A DNA stretch of 64,000 nt from contig JAVHPJ010000116.1 of assembly GCA_036170535.1 (NCBI GenBank), positions 65,087-129,086 of the forward strand. The letters run 5' to 3'. The DNA comes from SSF53 sp036170535 (GTDB lineage: Bacteria; Spirochaetota; Leptospiria; Leptospirales; Leptonemataceae). The position numbers and the translations under genes were made by a program. Shown here one piece after another: positions 50,538 through 59,973 of the stretch (its first letter is position 1; every line of letters starts with the position of its first letter). The notes beneath the pieces were generated by a model. It saw only the letters and a list, made by a program, of their open reading frames with translations. It searched no databases and was not told the DNA's origin.

Positions 50538-52994
50538 TTGTTCCCAAGCAAGTTAAGCCGCCGGCGCAATGCGACCGGCACGATCGCGCTTTGCATAGTC
50601 GGCGGCGCCCTGCTGGCGATTCCCGCTACGTCGTGGCGAATAGCGAGTCGCGCCGAAAGCGCCGCGGCGGCGGAGCGGCGCGCGCCCTTTGCAGCGCCGT
50701 CCATCCTGGTGGAACCCTTTGGACGGGCCGACGCGGCTGGCGCCGCCGCCCCGGAATTCGACGCGGGGCCCGCCTTCGCCAGCCTGCTACAGGCGCAACT
50801 CAGCGCTGCCGGGCGCATAACTCTGGCGCGGCCGTACGCGCTGCCGGAAACGCAGAATCTTTCGAGCGAGGCGCGCGCGCGGCTGCTCGGGGCGGATTTA
50901 GTCGTCGCCGTGCGCTATCAGACGGAGCAAGAGCGGCTGCGCGGCGAACTGACGATCACCAATGCGCGCAGCGGTCGCAAGTACGTCGCGGACGAAATCG
51001 AAGGACTCCGCTCGGCCCCCGGACAATTCGTCTACGCCATCGCCGCCGCCTTTTTTGAGACAACTGCCGAGGAAAATCTCACGCCGACGCTGCTCACGCC
51101 CGACGAACAACGCGAACTGGATCGACGCTTTCGCCCCACGCGCGAACCCTTCGAGCATTATGCGCGCGGTCTCGCCCGGGAGCGGTATGCGCCCGAAGAA
51201 GCGGCGCGCCAGTACCGTCGCGCCCTCGCGCTGGAACCCTATTTTCTGGAAGCCCGCGACCGCGCTTTTTTCACGGGATACCGCAGCGCGCGCAATGCCA
51301 GGCTCGCCGCACGAATGTTGAATCTCGACTACGCCGCCCAGCTTCGCTCCGGGCGAACGGATCTGGTGAACTACGGCGCCATGCTTGCGGAGCTGGCCTT
51401 TTCCCGGCAATACGGCGGCGATGCCGCGGGCGCCGGGACGCTCTTTGCCCGCGCCCTCGCCGCTCTGCGGGCCGCCGGCGCCGGTCAATCGGCGGACGCC
51501 GCGCTGTGTCTGAACGCGCTGGGCGCGATGCAACTCGATCGCCAGGCCTACGTTCCCGCCTACAATTATCTGGCGGAAGCGCGCCGGCTGTTCGACCTGA
51601 ACTCGTTTCCCTCAAGCGCAACTAACGACGACAATCTCGCTGCTCTCGCGGCGACCGCAAGCCTGGCCGGACAGCGCACGGTCGCCCTCGACGCCTTCAC
51701 GCGCCTGGAAAAATCGTACGCGCTCACCGGACAGAACGAATCCGCAGAAGGCGCGCTCCTGCGCTACAATCGGGCCCTGGTGCGACTGCGCGGACCGGCC
51801 GGCGACGCAACGCTCGTGCGCGGCGACCTGGCGGAAGCGCGCCGCATTTTCTTTCGCAACGGGTGGGTGAACTCGGAACTTTATATTGAGACGCTTGTTA
51901 ATGAAGCGATCGCCGAGACGCGCGCCGGCGCTCTGGACGAGGCCGAAGCGAAGCTGGAGCGCGCGCGTTTGCAGCTGCGCATGCTGGGTCTGGAGAACGC
52001 TTCGATTTATCCGGCGACGCTCGCCAACCTGGCTCGACTGCGCGCATTGCGCGGCGATCGCTACAACGCAAACCGGCTTGCGCTGCAGGCGCGTCGGGCC
52101 CTGCGTCACGACTACAAGCGTCGCTGGACGCTAACACGCAGCATCCTGAACATTGATGACATGCGCGCCGCCGGCCTCCGGCTCCTGCAACATGCGCCGG
52201 TCCCGAGCGATATTTTTTTTACGCGCGAAGAGGAGGATCAGGTGCGCGGCTGGACCGGCGCCTTTCGCATTGAACGACATCATCAGGGCATTGTGTCGCG
52301 CACTTACGCCGGTCGCCTGGACGATACGAACGTTTTGCTTTTTGATCTGCTCAACGACCGTCAGCGCAGTTCGCCCGGATTAAATCGCCTGCGCGACATG
52401 CTGGTCGGCAGTTCCGCCTCGCTGGATGGCCGTGGCCTGGTCTTTGTCGACATTGGTCCGGCCATCGCCAATCTCAGCAATCCCGCCGTGACAACGCAGA
52501 GCATTGCGCGCGACTTCCCCGCCATGCGGGTCATCGCCTTTGACCTGCCCGGGCAAATGGATTTTTATTTTCGGCACGTTTCGCGCGCCAATCAGGACCG
52601 CATCCGCGCCTTTTCAAATCTGCATCTGGTCGCCGGCGACGGTTTTTTGCCGCTCTACGCGCAGCTGCAATCGAACGAGGCCTGGCGGCTTGTCGATCGC
52701 GAACCTGCGCGGCCGCGTCCCGGCCAACCCCTCGTGCTGCGCGCCGCGAATTCGATCGACATCTATGGTCGTTGGGATCAAATTGCGCCCGTGCTGCGCA
52801 GCGTCGCCGCAGATTACAAAGACTCGCCGATACTGTTTTTCTTTAATCAGAGCCTTCTGGTAAAGCCGCGCGGCGACGTGCGCTTTCGCGTCGTCGGTTT
52901 TCTTTCCGTGCGCGGTTTCCACCACAATGTCAACAGCCTTGACCGGGGCGGCGATCCGCCGTATACTTTGCCGGGAGACTTATTCACGCCATGA
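50538..52994 (+). CDS. Secreted or anchored TPR protein with C-terminal methyltransferase-like domain
   Basis: 818 residues from a TTG at 50538, two bases after the dehydrogenase stop; the frame is open further left only as an antiphase shadow. One hydrophobic anchor (GTIALCIVGGALLAIPATSW), a domain like the TolB/FlgO N-terminal fold (PSILVEPFGRADAAG ... LLGADLVVAVRYQTEQERL), then about 350 residues of TPR-like helix pairs (EEAARQYRRALALEPYFLEA). The last 200 residues look like a Rossmann methyltransferase (GLVFVDIGPAI, MRVIAFDLPGQMDFYF, LHLVAGDGFLPLY). Coupled by ATGA to a lipoprotein hydrolase. I cannot assign a family. Confidence 0.72.
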   Translation: MFPSKLSRRRNATGTIALCIVGGALLAIPATSWRIASRAESAAAAERRAPFAAPSILVEPFGRADAAGAAAPEFDAGPAFASLLQAQLSAAGRITLARPYALPETQNLSSEARARLLGADLVVAVRYQTEQERLRGELTITNARSGRKYVADEIEGLRSAPGQFVYAIAAAFFETTAEENLTPTLLTPDEQRELDRRFRPTREPFEHYARGLARERYAPEEAARQYRRALALEPYFLEARDRAFFTGYRSARNARLAARMLNLDYAAQLRSGRTDLVNYGAMLAELAFSRQYGGDAAGAGTLFARALAALRAAGAGQSADAALCLNALGAMQLDRQAYVPAYNYLAEARRLFDLNSFPSSATNDDNLAALAATASLAGQRTVALDAFTRLEKSYALTGQNESAEGALLRYNRALVRLRGPAGDATLVRGDLAEARRIFFRNGWVNSELYIETLVNEAIAETRAGALDEAEAKLERARLQLRMLGLENASIYPATLANLARLRALRGDRYNANRLALQARRALRHDYKRRWTLTRSILNIDDMRAAGLRLLQHAPVPSDIFFTREEEDQVRGWTGAFRIERHHQGIVSRTYAGRLDDTNVLLFDLLNDRQRSSPGLNRLRDMLVGSSASLDGRGLVFVDIGPAIANLSNPAVTTQSIARDFPAMRVIAFDLPGQMDFYFRHVSRANQDRIRAFSNLHLVAGDGFLPLYAQLQSNEAWRLVDREPARPRPGQPLVLRAANSIDIYGRWDQIAPVLRSVAADYKDSPILFFFNQSLLVKPRGDVRFRVVGFLSVRGFHHNVNSLDRGGDPPYTLPGDLFTP

Positions 52995-53944
52995 AGCGCC
53001 GGCAGGTTGCTCGTCGCGCAGGCAAACCGGCGTGGCTCGCGCTGGCGCTGGCGGGGGTTCTTTCCAGCGCCGCCTGCGGCTGCGAACGCGCGCTCCCCCT
53101 TCCGGGACTGAACATGGATCGAACTATGGACGAGATTCTCGACAGCCCTGATTTTGACGGCCGCCTTTTTTTCTCGAGGCGCGAACGAACCCGAACGCCG
53201 CCGGGGGCGATCGACTACGATATTCCCGTTGCGCCAGGCGTAACGCTCGGAGCGCGCTGGCATATAACCGACCTGCGCAATCCCAGCGTGCTTGCCTTCC
53301 ACGGAAATGGCGAAACCGTGTCCGATTACGACTCAATCGCCCAGGCCTATGCAAATATCGGCCTGAACCTGTTCATGACGGACTATCGCGGCTACGGCTG
53401 GAGCGGCGGCGCACCGACCCTGCGCGGCTATCGCGACGATCCGCTCCGCGTGGCGGAGTTTTTCTTCGCCGAACTCGCCCGCCGGAGTACGGCGCTCAAT
53501 GTGCGCGCGCCGAGACCGATCTTGTTTGGTCGTTCACTTGGCAGCGGCCCCGCCGTGTCGCTGGCGTCAGCCTATCCTGACTCGTTTTGCGGGCTTGTGC
53601 TGGAGAGCGGCTTTTCAGATTTGCGCCCGGTGCTCGCCCTGTTTCGCATCGACGCCGGATCGCAGACCCTGGAATTGCACCGACAGTTCTCAAACAATGT
53701 GAAACTGGAAACGACCGCCCTGCCCGCGCTCATTTTGCACGGCGCCCGCGACGATCTGCTGCCGCCGGAAAACGCTCGCGAAAACTTCGCCGCCATTCCG
53801 CACGATAAAAAAAGACTGCTCTTAATCCCGGATGCAGGGCATAACAATCTGCTCGCGCGCGCGGACTTATATTTTGATGCGATTAATCAATTTGTTGGCG
53901 CCCACTGCCGCGGCGCCGCCGCGGGGCGGGAGCTTCATGAATAA
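52991..53944 (+). CDS. Alpha/beta hydrolase lipoprotein
   Basis: 317 residues. Signal LALALAGVLSSAACGC with Cys in SAAC or ACGC, then a BEM46/ABHD13-like hydrolase: LAFHGNGETVSDYD (oxyanion side), DYRGYGWSGG, nucleophile LFGRSLGSGPAVS, acid LILHGARDDLLPP and His DAGHNNL. The full triad is present. It acts at the envelope, perhaps on lipid or peptidoglycan-linked esters. Its ATG overlaps the stop of the TPR/methyltransferase-like gene (ATGA), so the two are co-translated. Confidence 0.87.
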   Translation: MKRRQVARRAGKPAWLALALAGVLSSAACGCERALPLPGLNMDRTMDEILDSPDFDGRLFFSRRERTRTPPGAIDYDIPVAPGVTLGARWHITDLRNPSVLAFHGNGETVSDYDSIAQAYANIGLNLFMTDYRGYGWSGGAPTLRGYRDDPLRVAEFFFAELARRSTALNVRAPRPILFGRSLGSGPAVSLASAYPDSFCGLVLESGFSDLRPVLALFRIDAGSQTLELHRQFSNNVKLETTALPALILHGARDDLLPPENARENFAAIPHDKKRLLLIPDAGHNNLLARADLYFDAINQFVGAHCRGAAAGRELHE

Positions 53945-53950
53945 TCCCGG

Positions 53951-56263
53951 TTAGTAGTCGGGAATCTCCGCCTCAAAACGTGCGCCGCCCTCAGGCCCGG
54001 AAGAAACTCGCACCGCCCCGCCGTGCGCGACGACAATCCGCTCAACGACCGCAAGACCCAGTCCCGCGCCACGACCGCTCGAAGCGAATGGTTCAAAAAA
54101 GCGCGCCGCCGCATCAGGTGACAGGCCGGGACCGTTATCTTCGAATTGAAAACGCCAGCAGCCCGCCCCTCTTTCGATGACGACCTGAAAGCGTCCCGCG
54201 TCGTCTCTTGAATCCAGCGCAGTGAGCGCCGCGAGCGCGTTACGCGCGAGATTTAACACAACCCGACGAAATCGCTCCACATCGACTCGCAGGCGGCCGT
54301 CATTCCGCCGCACTACGCTGTAAGCGATAGCCGTGTCGCGAAACACGCCGGCCAGATCGTCCGCAATCGTCGCAGCCAGTTCGCGAGACTCGATCTCCTC
54401 CGGGTACACCGGGATTTCCTCGCGCGCATAGTCGAGCACGTCTTGCGCGAGATGGATCATGAAGGCGACTTCGCGCTCAATCGTCTGGATGGCGGAGGCG
54501 CTCCCATCCGCCGACTCGCGAAACGCGCGCACTCCCGCGCCAATTATGTGACAATGGTGATTTATATCGTGCACGATTTCCGCCGCCGCCTGGCCGATGC
54601 GCGCGAGCTCTTCGCGCTCCACGCGTTCGATGTTCTCCAGGACGAGTTGCAACGAGTCCAGTATGCCTTCGACATACTCCGCTTCGGGATACGGCGTGCG
54701 CGCTTCGGCCGGGCGAGCGATCGGACTGAGTTCGAGCGCGCAAAGCAGTCGTTCGTCGGTCCGCACTGCAAAACGCAACGTCTCCCCGGCGAATGCGAAG
54801 CGCGCACTGGTGAAGATTCCGGCGGAAATTTCCCGCGGCAGCGCCTCCAGCGGTCGGCCGGCTTGCAGTTTTTGCACAAATCGGCCGTCCCGGTCCGGCA
54901 GGTACGCTGCGGCTCGGGCCGGATCGGCTTGCAATGCGGCGCAGAGCGCTTGAAGCGCGCGCTCGATTGCGATGGTTCTGTCCCCCGAACGGCCCAGCTC
55001 GCGGGTGAGGGTCAGAAGGCTCTGCATACGTTCCGTCAGAGAATCGCTGCGCGAAAACGCCTCCGCATACTGCGTGGCAAGGTAGTACGACTGCGTCAGC
55101 ACAAACGCCTGCAGCCCCAGGGCGAACAGATACTGAAACCGGTCGCTGGTTTGCACCAGCCACGCATCATGTATGCCCCCGGCGATCGCGACGATCCAAC
55201 CCGCCCAAATCACCGCGGCGCCGGGCATCTTTTGCAGGACGGCCGCAAAGGATATGCCGAGAAAATAGAGACTCCATAAAATTACGACCGCCCCGTGCAC
55301 AGGCAGGAGCTTTGAAAACACGCGCGGCTCAAGCGTGGCTTCGGCCAGCGCGCAGAAACCGAAAATCAAAATCAGCAGATATAGCGCCGGGCGATGATAG
55401 TTCCGATGAAAAACCGCGCTTAATTGTAAATGCGAAAACATTACGCCGACTGAGACGGTCAAATAGTCAAGCCGCACGAGCAAATCCCAACTGAGATCGG
55501 GCCAGAGCGAAGTGATGTAGCGCTCGCCCGTTACCAGGGTGCGCAAAGACATGCACAAGCAGAACAACCCCAGAAACAGAAATGCGCGCCCCTGGCGACG
55601 CACAAAAAAAACGACGCAGTGATACACTGCGATCATCAGCAACGACCCGGCGAGAAATAGCTGCAATGCGATCGCTTCGCGCTGACTTTTCAGAAGCAAT
55701 TCCGGCGACCCCAACGCGAGGCCTTGCCAGACTCCGCCCAGTCGATGATGAAAATTGGAAACCGCAAGCGTCAGTTGCGTCTCGGAATCAAGTTCGACGA
55801 GCGCCGTCAGCGGCCGCCACTCCGGCCGTTCTTCGGCCGCGGACCGGCCGACGACGCCGTTCGCGGCGATCAGTCGACCATTGGCGTAGAGCGCATAGGC
55901 CGACTCCATATCTATTACACGCAGCGCATACAGACCCGGCCGATCGGTGAAAACAGTAAGCGCGTAGCTTGCGTAACCTTCCGGACTTAACTCCTGATCG
56001 CCGACCCTGCGACCGTTCCAGAATCCGGGCATCGGGAAAAAGATATCTCCAGGCGAAACGCGGCCGTCCTGCGGCAGTGTGCGCCAGGCGAAACGCCATT
56101 CTCCGTCCAACGATATCTCGCGGTCCGGATCGAGATTTGCGCCGCGTAAATCCAGCACGCCAGCAACGACGCGCGGCGCGTTGGGCGTATAGACCGGCTT
56201 GCGCGCGACGCAGGCGCACAACAGCAAAGCGAGGGGCAGGAGTGCAAGGCGCGTCCCACGCAT
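53951..56263 (-). CDS. 7TMR-DISM sensor histidine kinase
   Basis: 770 residues from ATG 56263. The N-terminus MRGTRLALLPLALLLCACVA looks like a lipoprotein signal. A periplasmic jelly-roll (DISMED2-like, GEWRFAWRTL, YALYANGRLIAANG) is followed by seven hydrophobic helices (from LFLAGSLLMIAVYHCVVFFV to LFALGLQAFVLTQSYYLA), a coiled coil, a GAF-like part, HisKA (phospho-His in EIVHDINHH) and HATPase_c (NLARNALAAL, DNGPGLSPDAAARFFEPFA, GAGLGLAVVERIVVAHGG). It senses an envelope ligand, possibly carbohydrate. No partner regulator is adjacent. The UbiB-like gene ends 11 bases upstream. Confidence 0.9.
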   Translation of the reverse strand: MRGTRLALLPLALLLCACVARKPVYTPNAPRVVAGVLDLRGANLDPDREISLDGEWRFAWRTLPQDGRVSPGDIFFPMPGFWNGRRVGDQELSPEGYASYALTVFTDRPGLYALRVIDMESAYALYANGRLIAANGVVGRSAAEERPEWRPLTALVELDSETQLTLAVSNFHHRLGGVWQGLALGSPELLLKSQREAIALQLFLAGSLLMIAVYHCVVFFVRRQGRAFLFLGLFCLCMSLRTLVTGERYITSLWPDLSWDLLVRLDYLTVSVGVMFSHLQLSAVFHRNYHRPALYLLILIFGFCALAEATLEPRVFSKLLPVHGAVVILWSLYFLGISFAAVLQKMPGAAVIWAGWIVAIAGGIHDAWLVQTSDRFQYLFALGLQAFVLTQSYYLATQYAEAFSRSDSLTERMQSLLTLTRELGRSGDRTIAIERALQALCAALQADPARAAAYLPDRDGRFVQKLQAGRPLEALPREISAGIFTSARFAFAGETLRFAVRTDERLLCALELSPIARPAEARTPYPEAEYVEGILDSLQLVLENIERVEREELARIGQAAAEIVHDINHHCHIIGAGVRAFRESADGSASAIQTIEREVAFMIHLAQDVLDYAREEIPVYPEEIESRELAATIADDLAGVFRDTAIAYSVVRRNDGRLRVDVERFRRVVLNLARNALAALTALDSRDDAGRFQVVIERGAGCWRFQFEDNGPGLSPDAAARFFEPFASSGRGAGLGLAVVERIVVAHGGAVRVSSGPEGGARFEAEIPDY

Positions 56264-56274
56264 ACGTGCGCCGC

Positions 56275-57882
56275 CTAACGAACGCGCCTCAGGGCGGAAA
56301 GTGCGTAAAACGCCAGACAAGCGAGCGCGCCGTACAACGCGTAAATGGCCGGTCGATCGCCCTGAAAGATATACAGGACAGTCGTGAGTGCGCCCATGGC
56401 GACGGCCATGCCGCCGAGCGCGAGTTCCGTCGCGATGCGGTGTTGCATGCGCCGATTCATCATTTCGTCGTATCGCGATAGCGCGGGAGCGACGCGCCGA
56501 CGATCATCCAGCAGGGCCGCCGCATTTGCGACGCGCGCCTTTACGAACTGCAACACTCCCCCGCGGCGTCGCCCGATATATCGATCGACGTGCGGTTTCG
56601 CTACGAGAAAGACATTCACTCGATCGTCCAGGCGCATGGCCTGAGAAATCAGCATGGTTATAGTGCGCCCCAGGTAAATATAGCGACGCGGCAGCTTGAT
56701 CTGGGCGATCACTTCTCGTAAACGCAGCCCGACGGTTTGCAAATCGCGGATCTTTATGACGCGGCCAAATCGAACCGGATTAATTCGATAGTAGTCTTCC
56801 ACCTTGAAAGAACCATAGCGCGCGTGTATCAATTCGAACAAGTTCGTGTAGACTTCCCGGTCCGCTTCCGGCGAAAGCATTTCGGATTCCAGCGCCAGAT
56901 CGACCATTCCCGGTATATCGCGGGCGCGCGCCAGTTGCAGAAAACGACGCAGCAGCGTGAGCGTTCGCTCGGTAACGTCTTGAGTCGCGCCAAAGTCCAC
57001 AAAGGCCAGTCGAATCGGGTGCAGGCTATTCGAAGGTATTACAAAAATATTCCCCGGATGCGGATCGGCATGATAAAAGCGATGCGACAAAACCATGCGC
57101 GCATAAGATTCAAGCAAGAGTTCCGCGACTGTCCGCCGATTGATTCCCAGTCGATCGAGGCGATCCAGATCATTGATCGAGACGCCTTCGATGTACTCGG
57201 TCGTTAGCACGGTTGAACGCGATAGTTCGTCGATAACCGCCGGGACTATGATGCGCGGCTCGTCTTTCCATTGGTCGCGCGCGCGGCGCATGCTTTCCGC
57301 TTCGTTTTCGTAGTCGATCTCAAGCTGCACCATATTTGCGAATTCGGACAGGTGCCCGCGAAAATCGAGATGGCTGTAAAACCAGAGAATCAGACGCACC
57401 ACGTAGCGCAGCGCGCGCAAATCCTGGCGGATCAGCGTCTCCATGTTCGGATGTAAAAGCTTGATGGCGACTTTGCGCCCGTCTTTCGTTCGGCCTACAT
57501 GCACCTGACCGAGCGAAGCCGCCGCCAGCGGCTTGCGATCAAATTCAAGCAGCATCGCCTCCGGTTCGCGTCCGAATTCGCTCTGGAAGCGATAGCGAAT
57601 CTCTTCGTACGGCCGGGCCTCGGCGCGATCCGGCACCCCCGCGAAAATCTCGGTGAACTCCGTGTCAAAAAGATTACTGACTGTCGAAAGGTACTGCGCG
57701 GCCTTTAAGAAAATCCCGCCCTTCGCGAGGCAGTAGTCCGCAATACGGGCCGCGCCGCGGCGCGTCGCCTGGTAGCGCAGTCGGGACCGCACGTCCGCCG
57801 GCAGGAAACGCGTCGAATTGTAGACGACCGCCGAAACGAGCAGCAGGCGCAGCGTAAATATCAACGTGGCAAGCGTGCGCAC
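56275..57882 (-). CDS. ABC1/UbiB/AarF family atypical kinase
   Basis: 535 residues. KGGIFLKAAQYLS is the family's KxGQ helix (Ala replaces the Gly before Gln), AAASLGQVHVGR the Ala-rich loop in place of the P-loop, VAIKLLHPNM the ATP Lys, LEIDYENEAESM, then YHADPHPGNIFV and FVDFGATQ (catalytic and metal Asp). Two hydrophobic helices close the protein (LALGGMAVAMGALTTVLYIF, AIYALYGALACLAFYAL), as in UbiB. Probably a membrane ATPase for isoprenoid-quinone lipid handling. It reads into the histidine kinase gene and is divergent from the cyclase gene. Confidence 0.9.
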   Translation of the reverse strand: MRTLATLIFTLRLLLVSAVVYNSTRFLPADVRSRLRYQATRRGAARIADYCLAKGGIFLKAAQYLSTVSNLFDTEFTEIFAGVPDRAEARPYEEIRYRFQSEFGREPEAMLLEFDRKPLAAASLGQVHVGRTKDGRKVAIKLLHPNMETLIRQDLRALRYVVRLILWFYSHLDFRGHLSEFANMVQLEIDYENEAESMRRARDQWKDEPRIIVPAVIDELSRSTVLTTEYIEGVSINDLDRLDRLGINRRTVAELLLESYARMVLSHRFYHADPHPGNIFVIPSNSLHPIRLAFVDFGATQDVTERTLTLLRRFLQLARARDIPGMVDLALESEMLSPEADREVYTNLFELIHARYGSFKVEDYYRINPVRFGRVIKIRDLQTVGLRLREVIAQIKLPRRYIYLGRTITMLISQAMRLDDRVNVFLVAKPHVDRYIGRRRGGVLQFVKARVANAAALLDDRRRVAPALSRYDEMMNRRMQHRIATELALGGMAVAMGALTTVLYIFQGDRPAIYALYGALACLAFYALSALRRVR

Positions 57883-58015
57883 TGCGGGGAGCTTTAATCT
57901 ACGCGCGCGAGCGTCAAATATTTCTTTGCATGCCGGACGCCGGGCGTTTTTCTCGATTCAGAAACAACATCATGCCCTGCGGCGACTCTGCGTCGGCGCC
58001 TGGACGGCCCTCCGT

Positions 58016-59383
58016 ATGCCCGAATTTTCCGGAAAACTCGTCTATGTCGTGGAAGCGGACGCCGTTCTGCGCGAAGACATTACCCGCCAGATCGGGCATT
58101 TTGGCTACGCAGCGGAAGGCTTCCCGGACGTCGCCGCTGCGCGCGACGCAGTGCGTTTGCGCCATCCCGCTGCAATGATCGTAACGCTGACTTTTCCGGA
58201 AGGTCATACGGCGATGATCATTTCCGAAATCCAGTTGATGACGGACCACGTATTGCCCGTTATCTTTCTGGCCGAACAGGATCTGCTCGCTTTGCGACTG
58301 CGCGCCATTCGCTTCGGGGGCGTGGCGTATTTTCCCAAGCCTCCGGATATCAATCGCATCGTCAGCGCACTGGACCGCGTGACCGACGCGGGCGAGACGC
58401 CCTCTTATCGCATTTTGATCATTGAAAGCGATCAGACGCTTCTGCAGCACTACGAGCGGATTCTCTCGGACGTCGGCATGCACGCCTACGGCGTGCTGGA
58501 TCCCATGAATGCCCTCGAAGCCATGGCCGAAGTCAACCCCGAGCTGATACTCATGAACCTGTATTATGACGAGTGCCTGGGCGTCGAGCTGGCCTCGGTT
58601 ATTCGCCAGAATGAACAGTACGTGTCCACGCCGATCGTCTTTATTTCGCGCGACACCAATCGCGAGCGTCAGCTGGCGGCGATCGGGCGCGGCGGCGACG
58701 ACGTGCTGGTGCATCCCATTCAACCTCAGCATCTGATTTCTTCAGTGACGGCGCGCGTGCTGCGCTCGCAGATTTTGCGCAATTTGATGATTCGCGACAG
58801 CCTCACCGGTCTCTTAAATCACACGGCGCTGCGCCAGAAGCTGGAAGCGGAAGTGGAACGGTCGCGCCGCACGGGGCGGCCGTTCAGTTTTGTGATGACC
58901 GATATCGACAAATTCAAGCGCGTGAATGACGCGTACGGTCATCCGGCGGGCGATCAGGTTATCAAAAATCTCGCGCGCGCCATCAAACAACGCGTGCGGC
59001 CGACGGATGTCGTGGGTCGCAATGGCGGCGAAGAGTTCGGCGTGATCCTGCCGGAAACTGGCGCCGAAGAGGCGCGCGCGGCGATACTGCGCATTCAGAA
59101 TGCGTTTGCGCAGATTCGACAACGTTACGACGCGCACGAATTCTTTTGCACATTTTCGGCGGGCGTCGCATCATTTCCGGAGTTTGCGGACGCCAAAGCC
59201 CTGGGCGACGCCGCCGACCATGCGCTCTACGACGCAAAACGCGCGGGCGGCGCCACGGCGACGATTGCGCGCGCTCATGGAGCTGAGTCTGCGTCCCCGC
59301 CCCCGTCCGTAAATCCGGCCGATGCGGTCGATGGCGCGCGCGGGGAGGACAAGCGGCCCACGCCATCGCGCGAAGGCTGGTAG
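58016..59383 (+). CDS. Diguanylate cyclase with two receiver-like domains lacking phospho-Asp
   Basis: 455 residues from ATG 58016 (MPEFSGKLVYVVEAD). REC-like 1 (8-125): the phospho-acceptor strand reads AAMIVTLTFPEG, Thr in place of Asp, though Lys in YFPKPPD is kept. REC-like 2 (135-255): the strand reads LILMNLYYDE, Asn in place of Asp, and the Lys position is His (VHPIQP). GGDEF domain (about 265-425): DSLTGLLNHTALRQKL, TDIDKFKRVND, active site GRNGGEEFGVIL and product-inhibition RPTD five residues before it. It should make cyclic di-GMP but not be switched by aspartate phosphorylation. Confidence 0.92.
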   Translation: MPEFSGKLVYVVEADAVLREDITRQIGHFGYAAEGFPDVAAARDAVRLRHPAAMIVTLTFPEGHTAMIISEIQLMTDHVLPVIFLAEQDLLALRLRAIRFGGVAYFPKPPDINRIVSALDRVTDAGETPSYRILIIESDQTLLQHYERILSDVGMHAYGVLDPMNALEAMAEVNPELILMNLYYDECLGVELASVIRQNEQYVSTPIVFISRDTNRERQLAAIGRGGDDVLVHPIQPQHLISSVTARVLRSQILRNLMIRDSLTGLLNHTALRQKLEAEVERSRRTGRPFSFVMTDIDKFKRVNDAYGHPAGDQVIKNLARAIKQRVRPTDVVGRNGGEEFGVILPETGAEEARAAILRIQNAFAQIRQRYDAHEFFCTFSAGVASFPEFADAKALGDAADHALYDAKRAGGATATIARAHGAESASPPPSVNPADAVDGARGEDKRPTPSREGW

Positions 59384-59394
59384 CGCAGCGTCGT

Positions 59395-59970
59395 TTATTT
59401 CGTCGTCGCCGGACGCACAAAGTGCGCGAGGATCGCCGCCGCAATCACGTAGGCGATAAGATCATATGCGGCAAACTTAAGGGCGACGTCCCACGCGGCG
59501 TGCCACCAGATGGGTTGACTCAGGTTGGCGAATACTGTCGCCAGCAGGCCAATTAAGGCGCCCAGCCTGAACACGGCCATATACGCGGGCGCCTCGCCAT
59601 ACGACGGCGGCCGAAACGCAAGCGCCAGGCTCAATACAATCGCGAGCAGCAGACTGCACAAAAACATGTGCAAAAAGCCGACGCCCATCGTAGCCGGATC
59701 GCCCATCTGAATGCCCGAGGGGCGAAAGTGAATCATTGCATAGGGACCGGCGGCGAAGCGGGCGTTAGACTCTTCCATGGTCCCGTTTTTCGGATCCGGA
59801 ATCATGTACAGACCGGCCGTCGCCAATTGCGCCTTGAGCGTTGCGGATACGGCGGCCTCCGCCTCCGGAGAAACGTGCGTAAAGGGATCTGCCAGGCCTC
59901 CAGCCCAGTAGGCGAACCCCCAGAAAAACATGCCAAGCGCGGCCAGAACAGAACCAATCAGTATCCTCAT
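59395..59970 (-). CDS. Membrane protein of unknown function
   Basis: 191 residues. Helix 1 at 4-26 (LIGSVLAALGMFFWGFAYW), a 70-residue extracytoplasmic loop (YMIPDPKNGTMEESNARF), then three helices (MFLCSLLLAIVLSLALAF, VFRLGALIGLLATVFANL, KFAAYDLIAYVIAAAILAHF). Similar four-helix proteins occur in many bacteria as hypotheticals. It begins three bases after the stop of the reductase/acyltransferase fusion, so they are co-transcribed and may act on the same lipid. Confidence 0.72.
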   Translation of the reverse strand: MRILIGSVLAALGMFFWGFAYWAGGLADPFTHVSPEAEAAVSATLKAQLATAGLYMIPDPKNGTMEESNARFAAGPYAMIHFRPSGIQMGDPATMGVGFLHMFLCSLLLAIVLSLALAFRPPSYGEAPAYMAVFRLGALIGLLATVFANLSQPIWWHAAWDVALKFAAYDLIAYVIAAAILAHFVRPATTK

Positions 59971-59973
59971 GAT

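Noticed and set aside
49105..50547. 480-codon minus-strand open frame
   Set aside because: It lies antisense to the acyl-CoA dehydrogenase gene, which has unmistakable family motifs. The antisense product is rich in Arg, Ala and His without any recognisable domain, as expected for GC-rich DNA.
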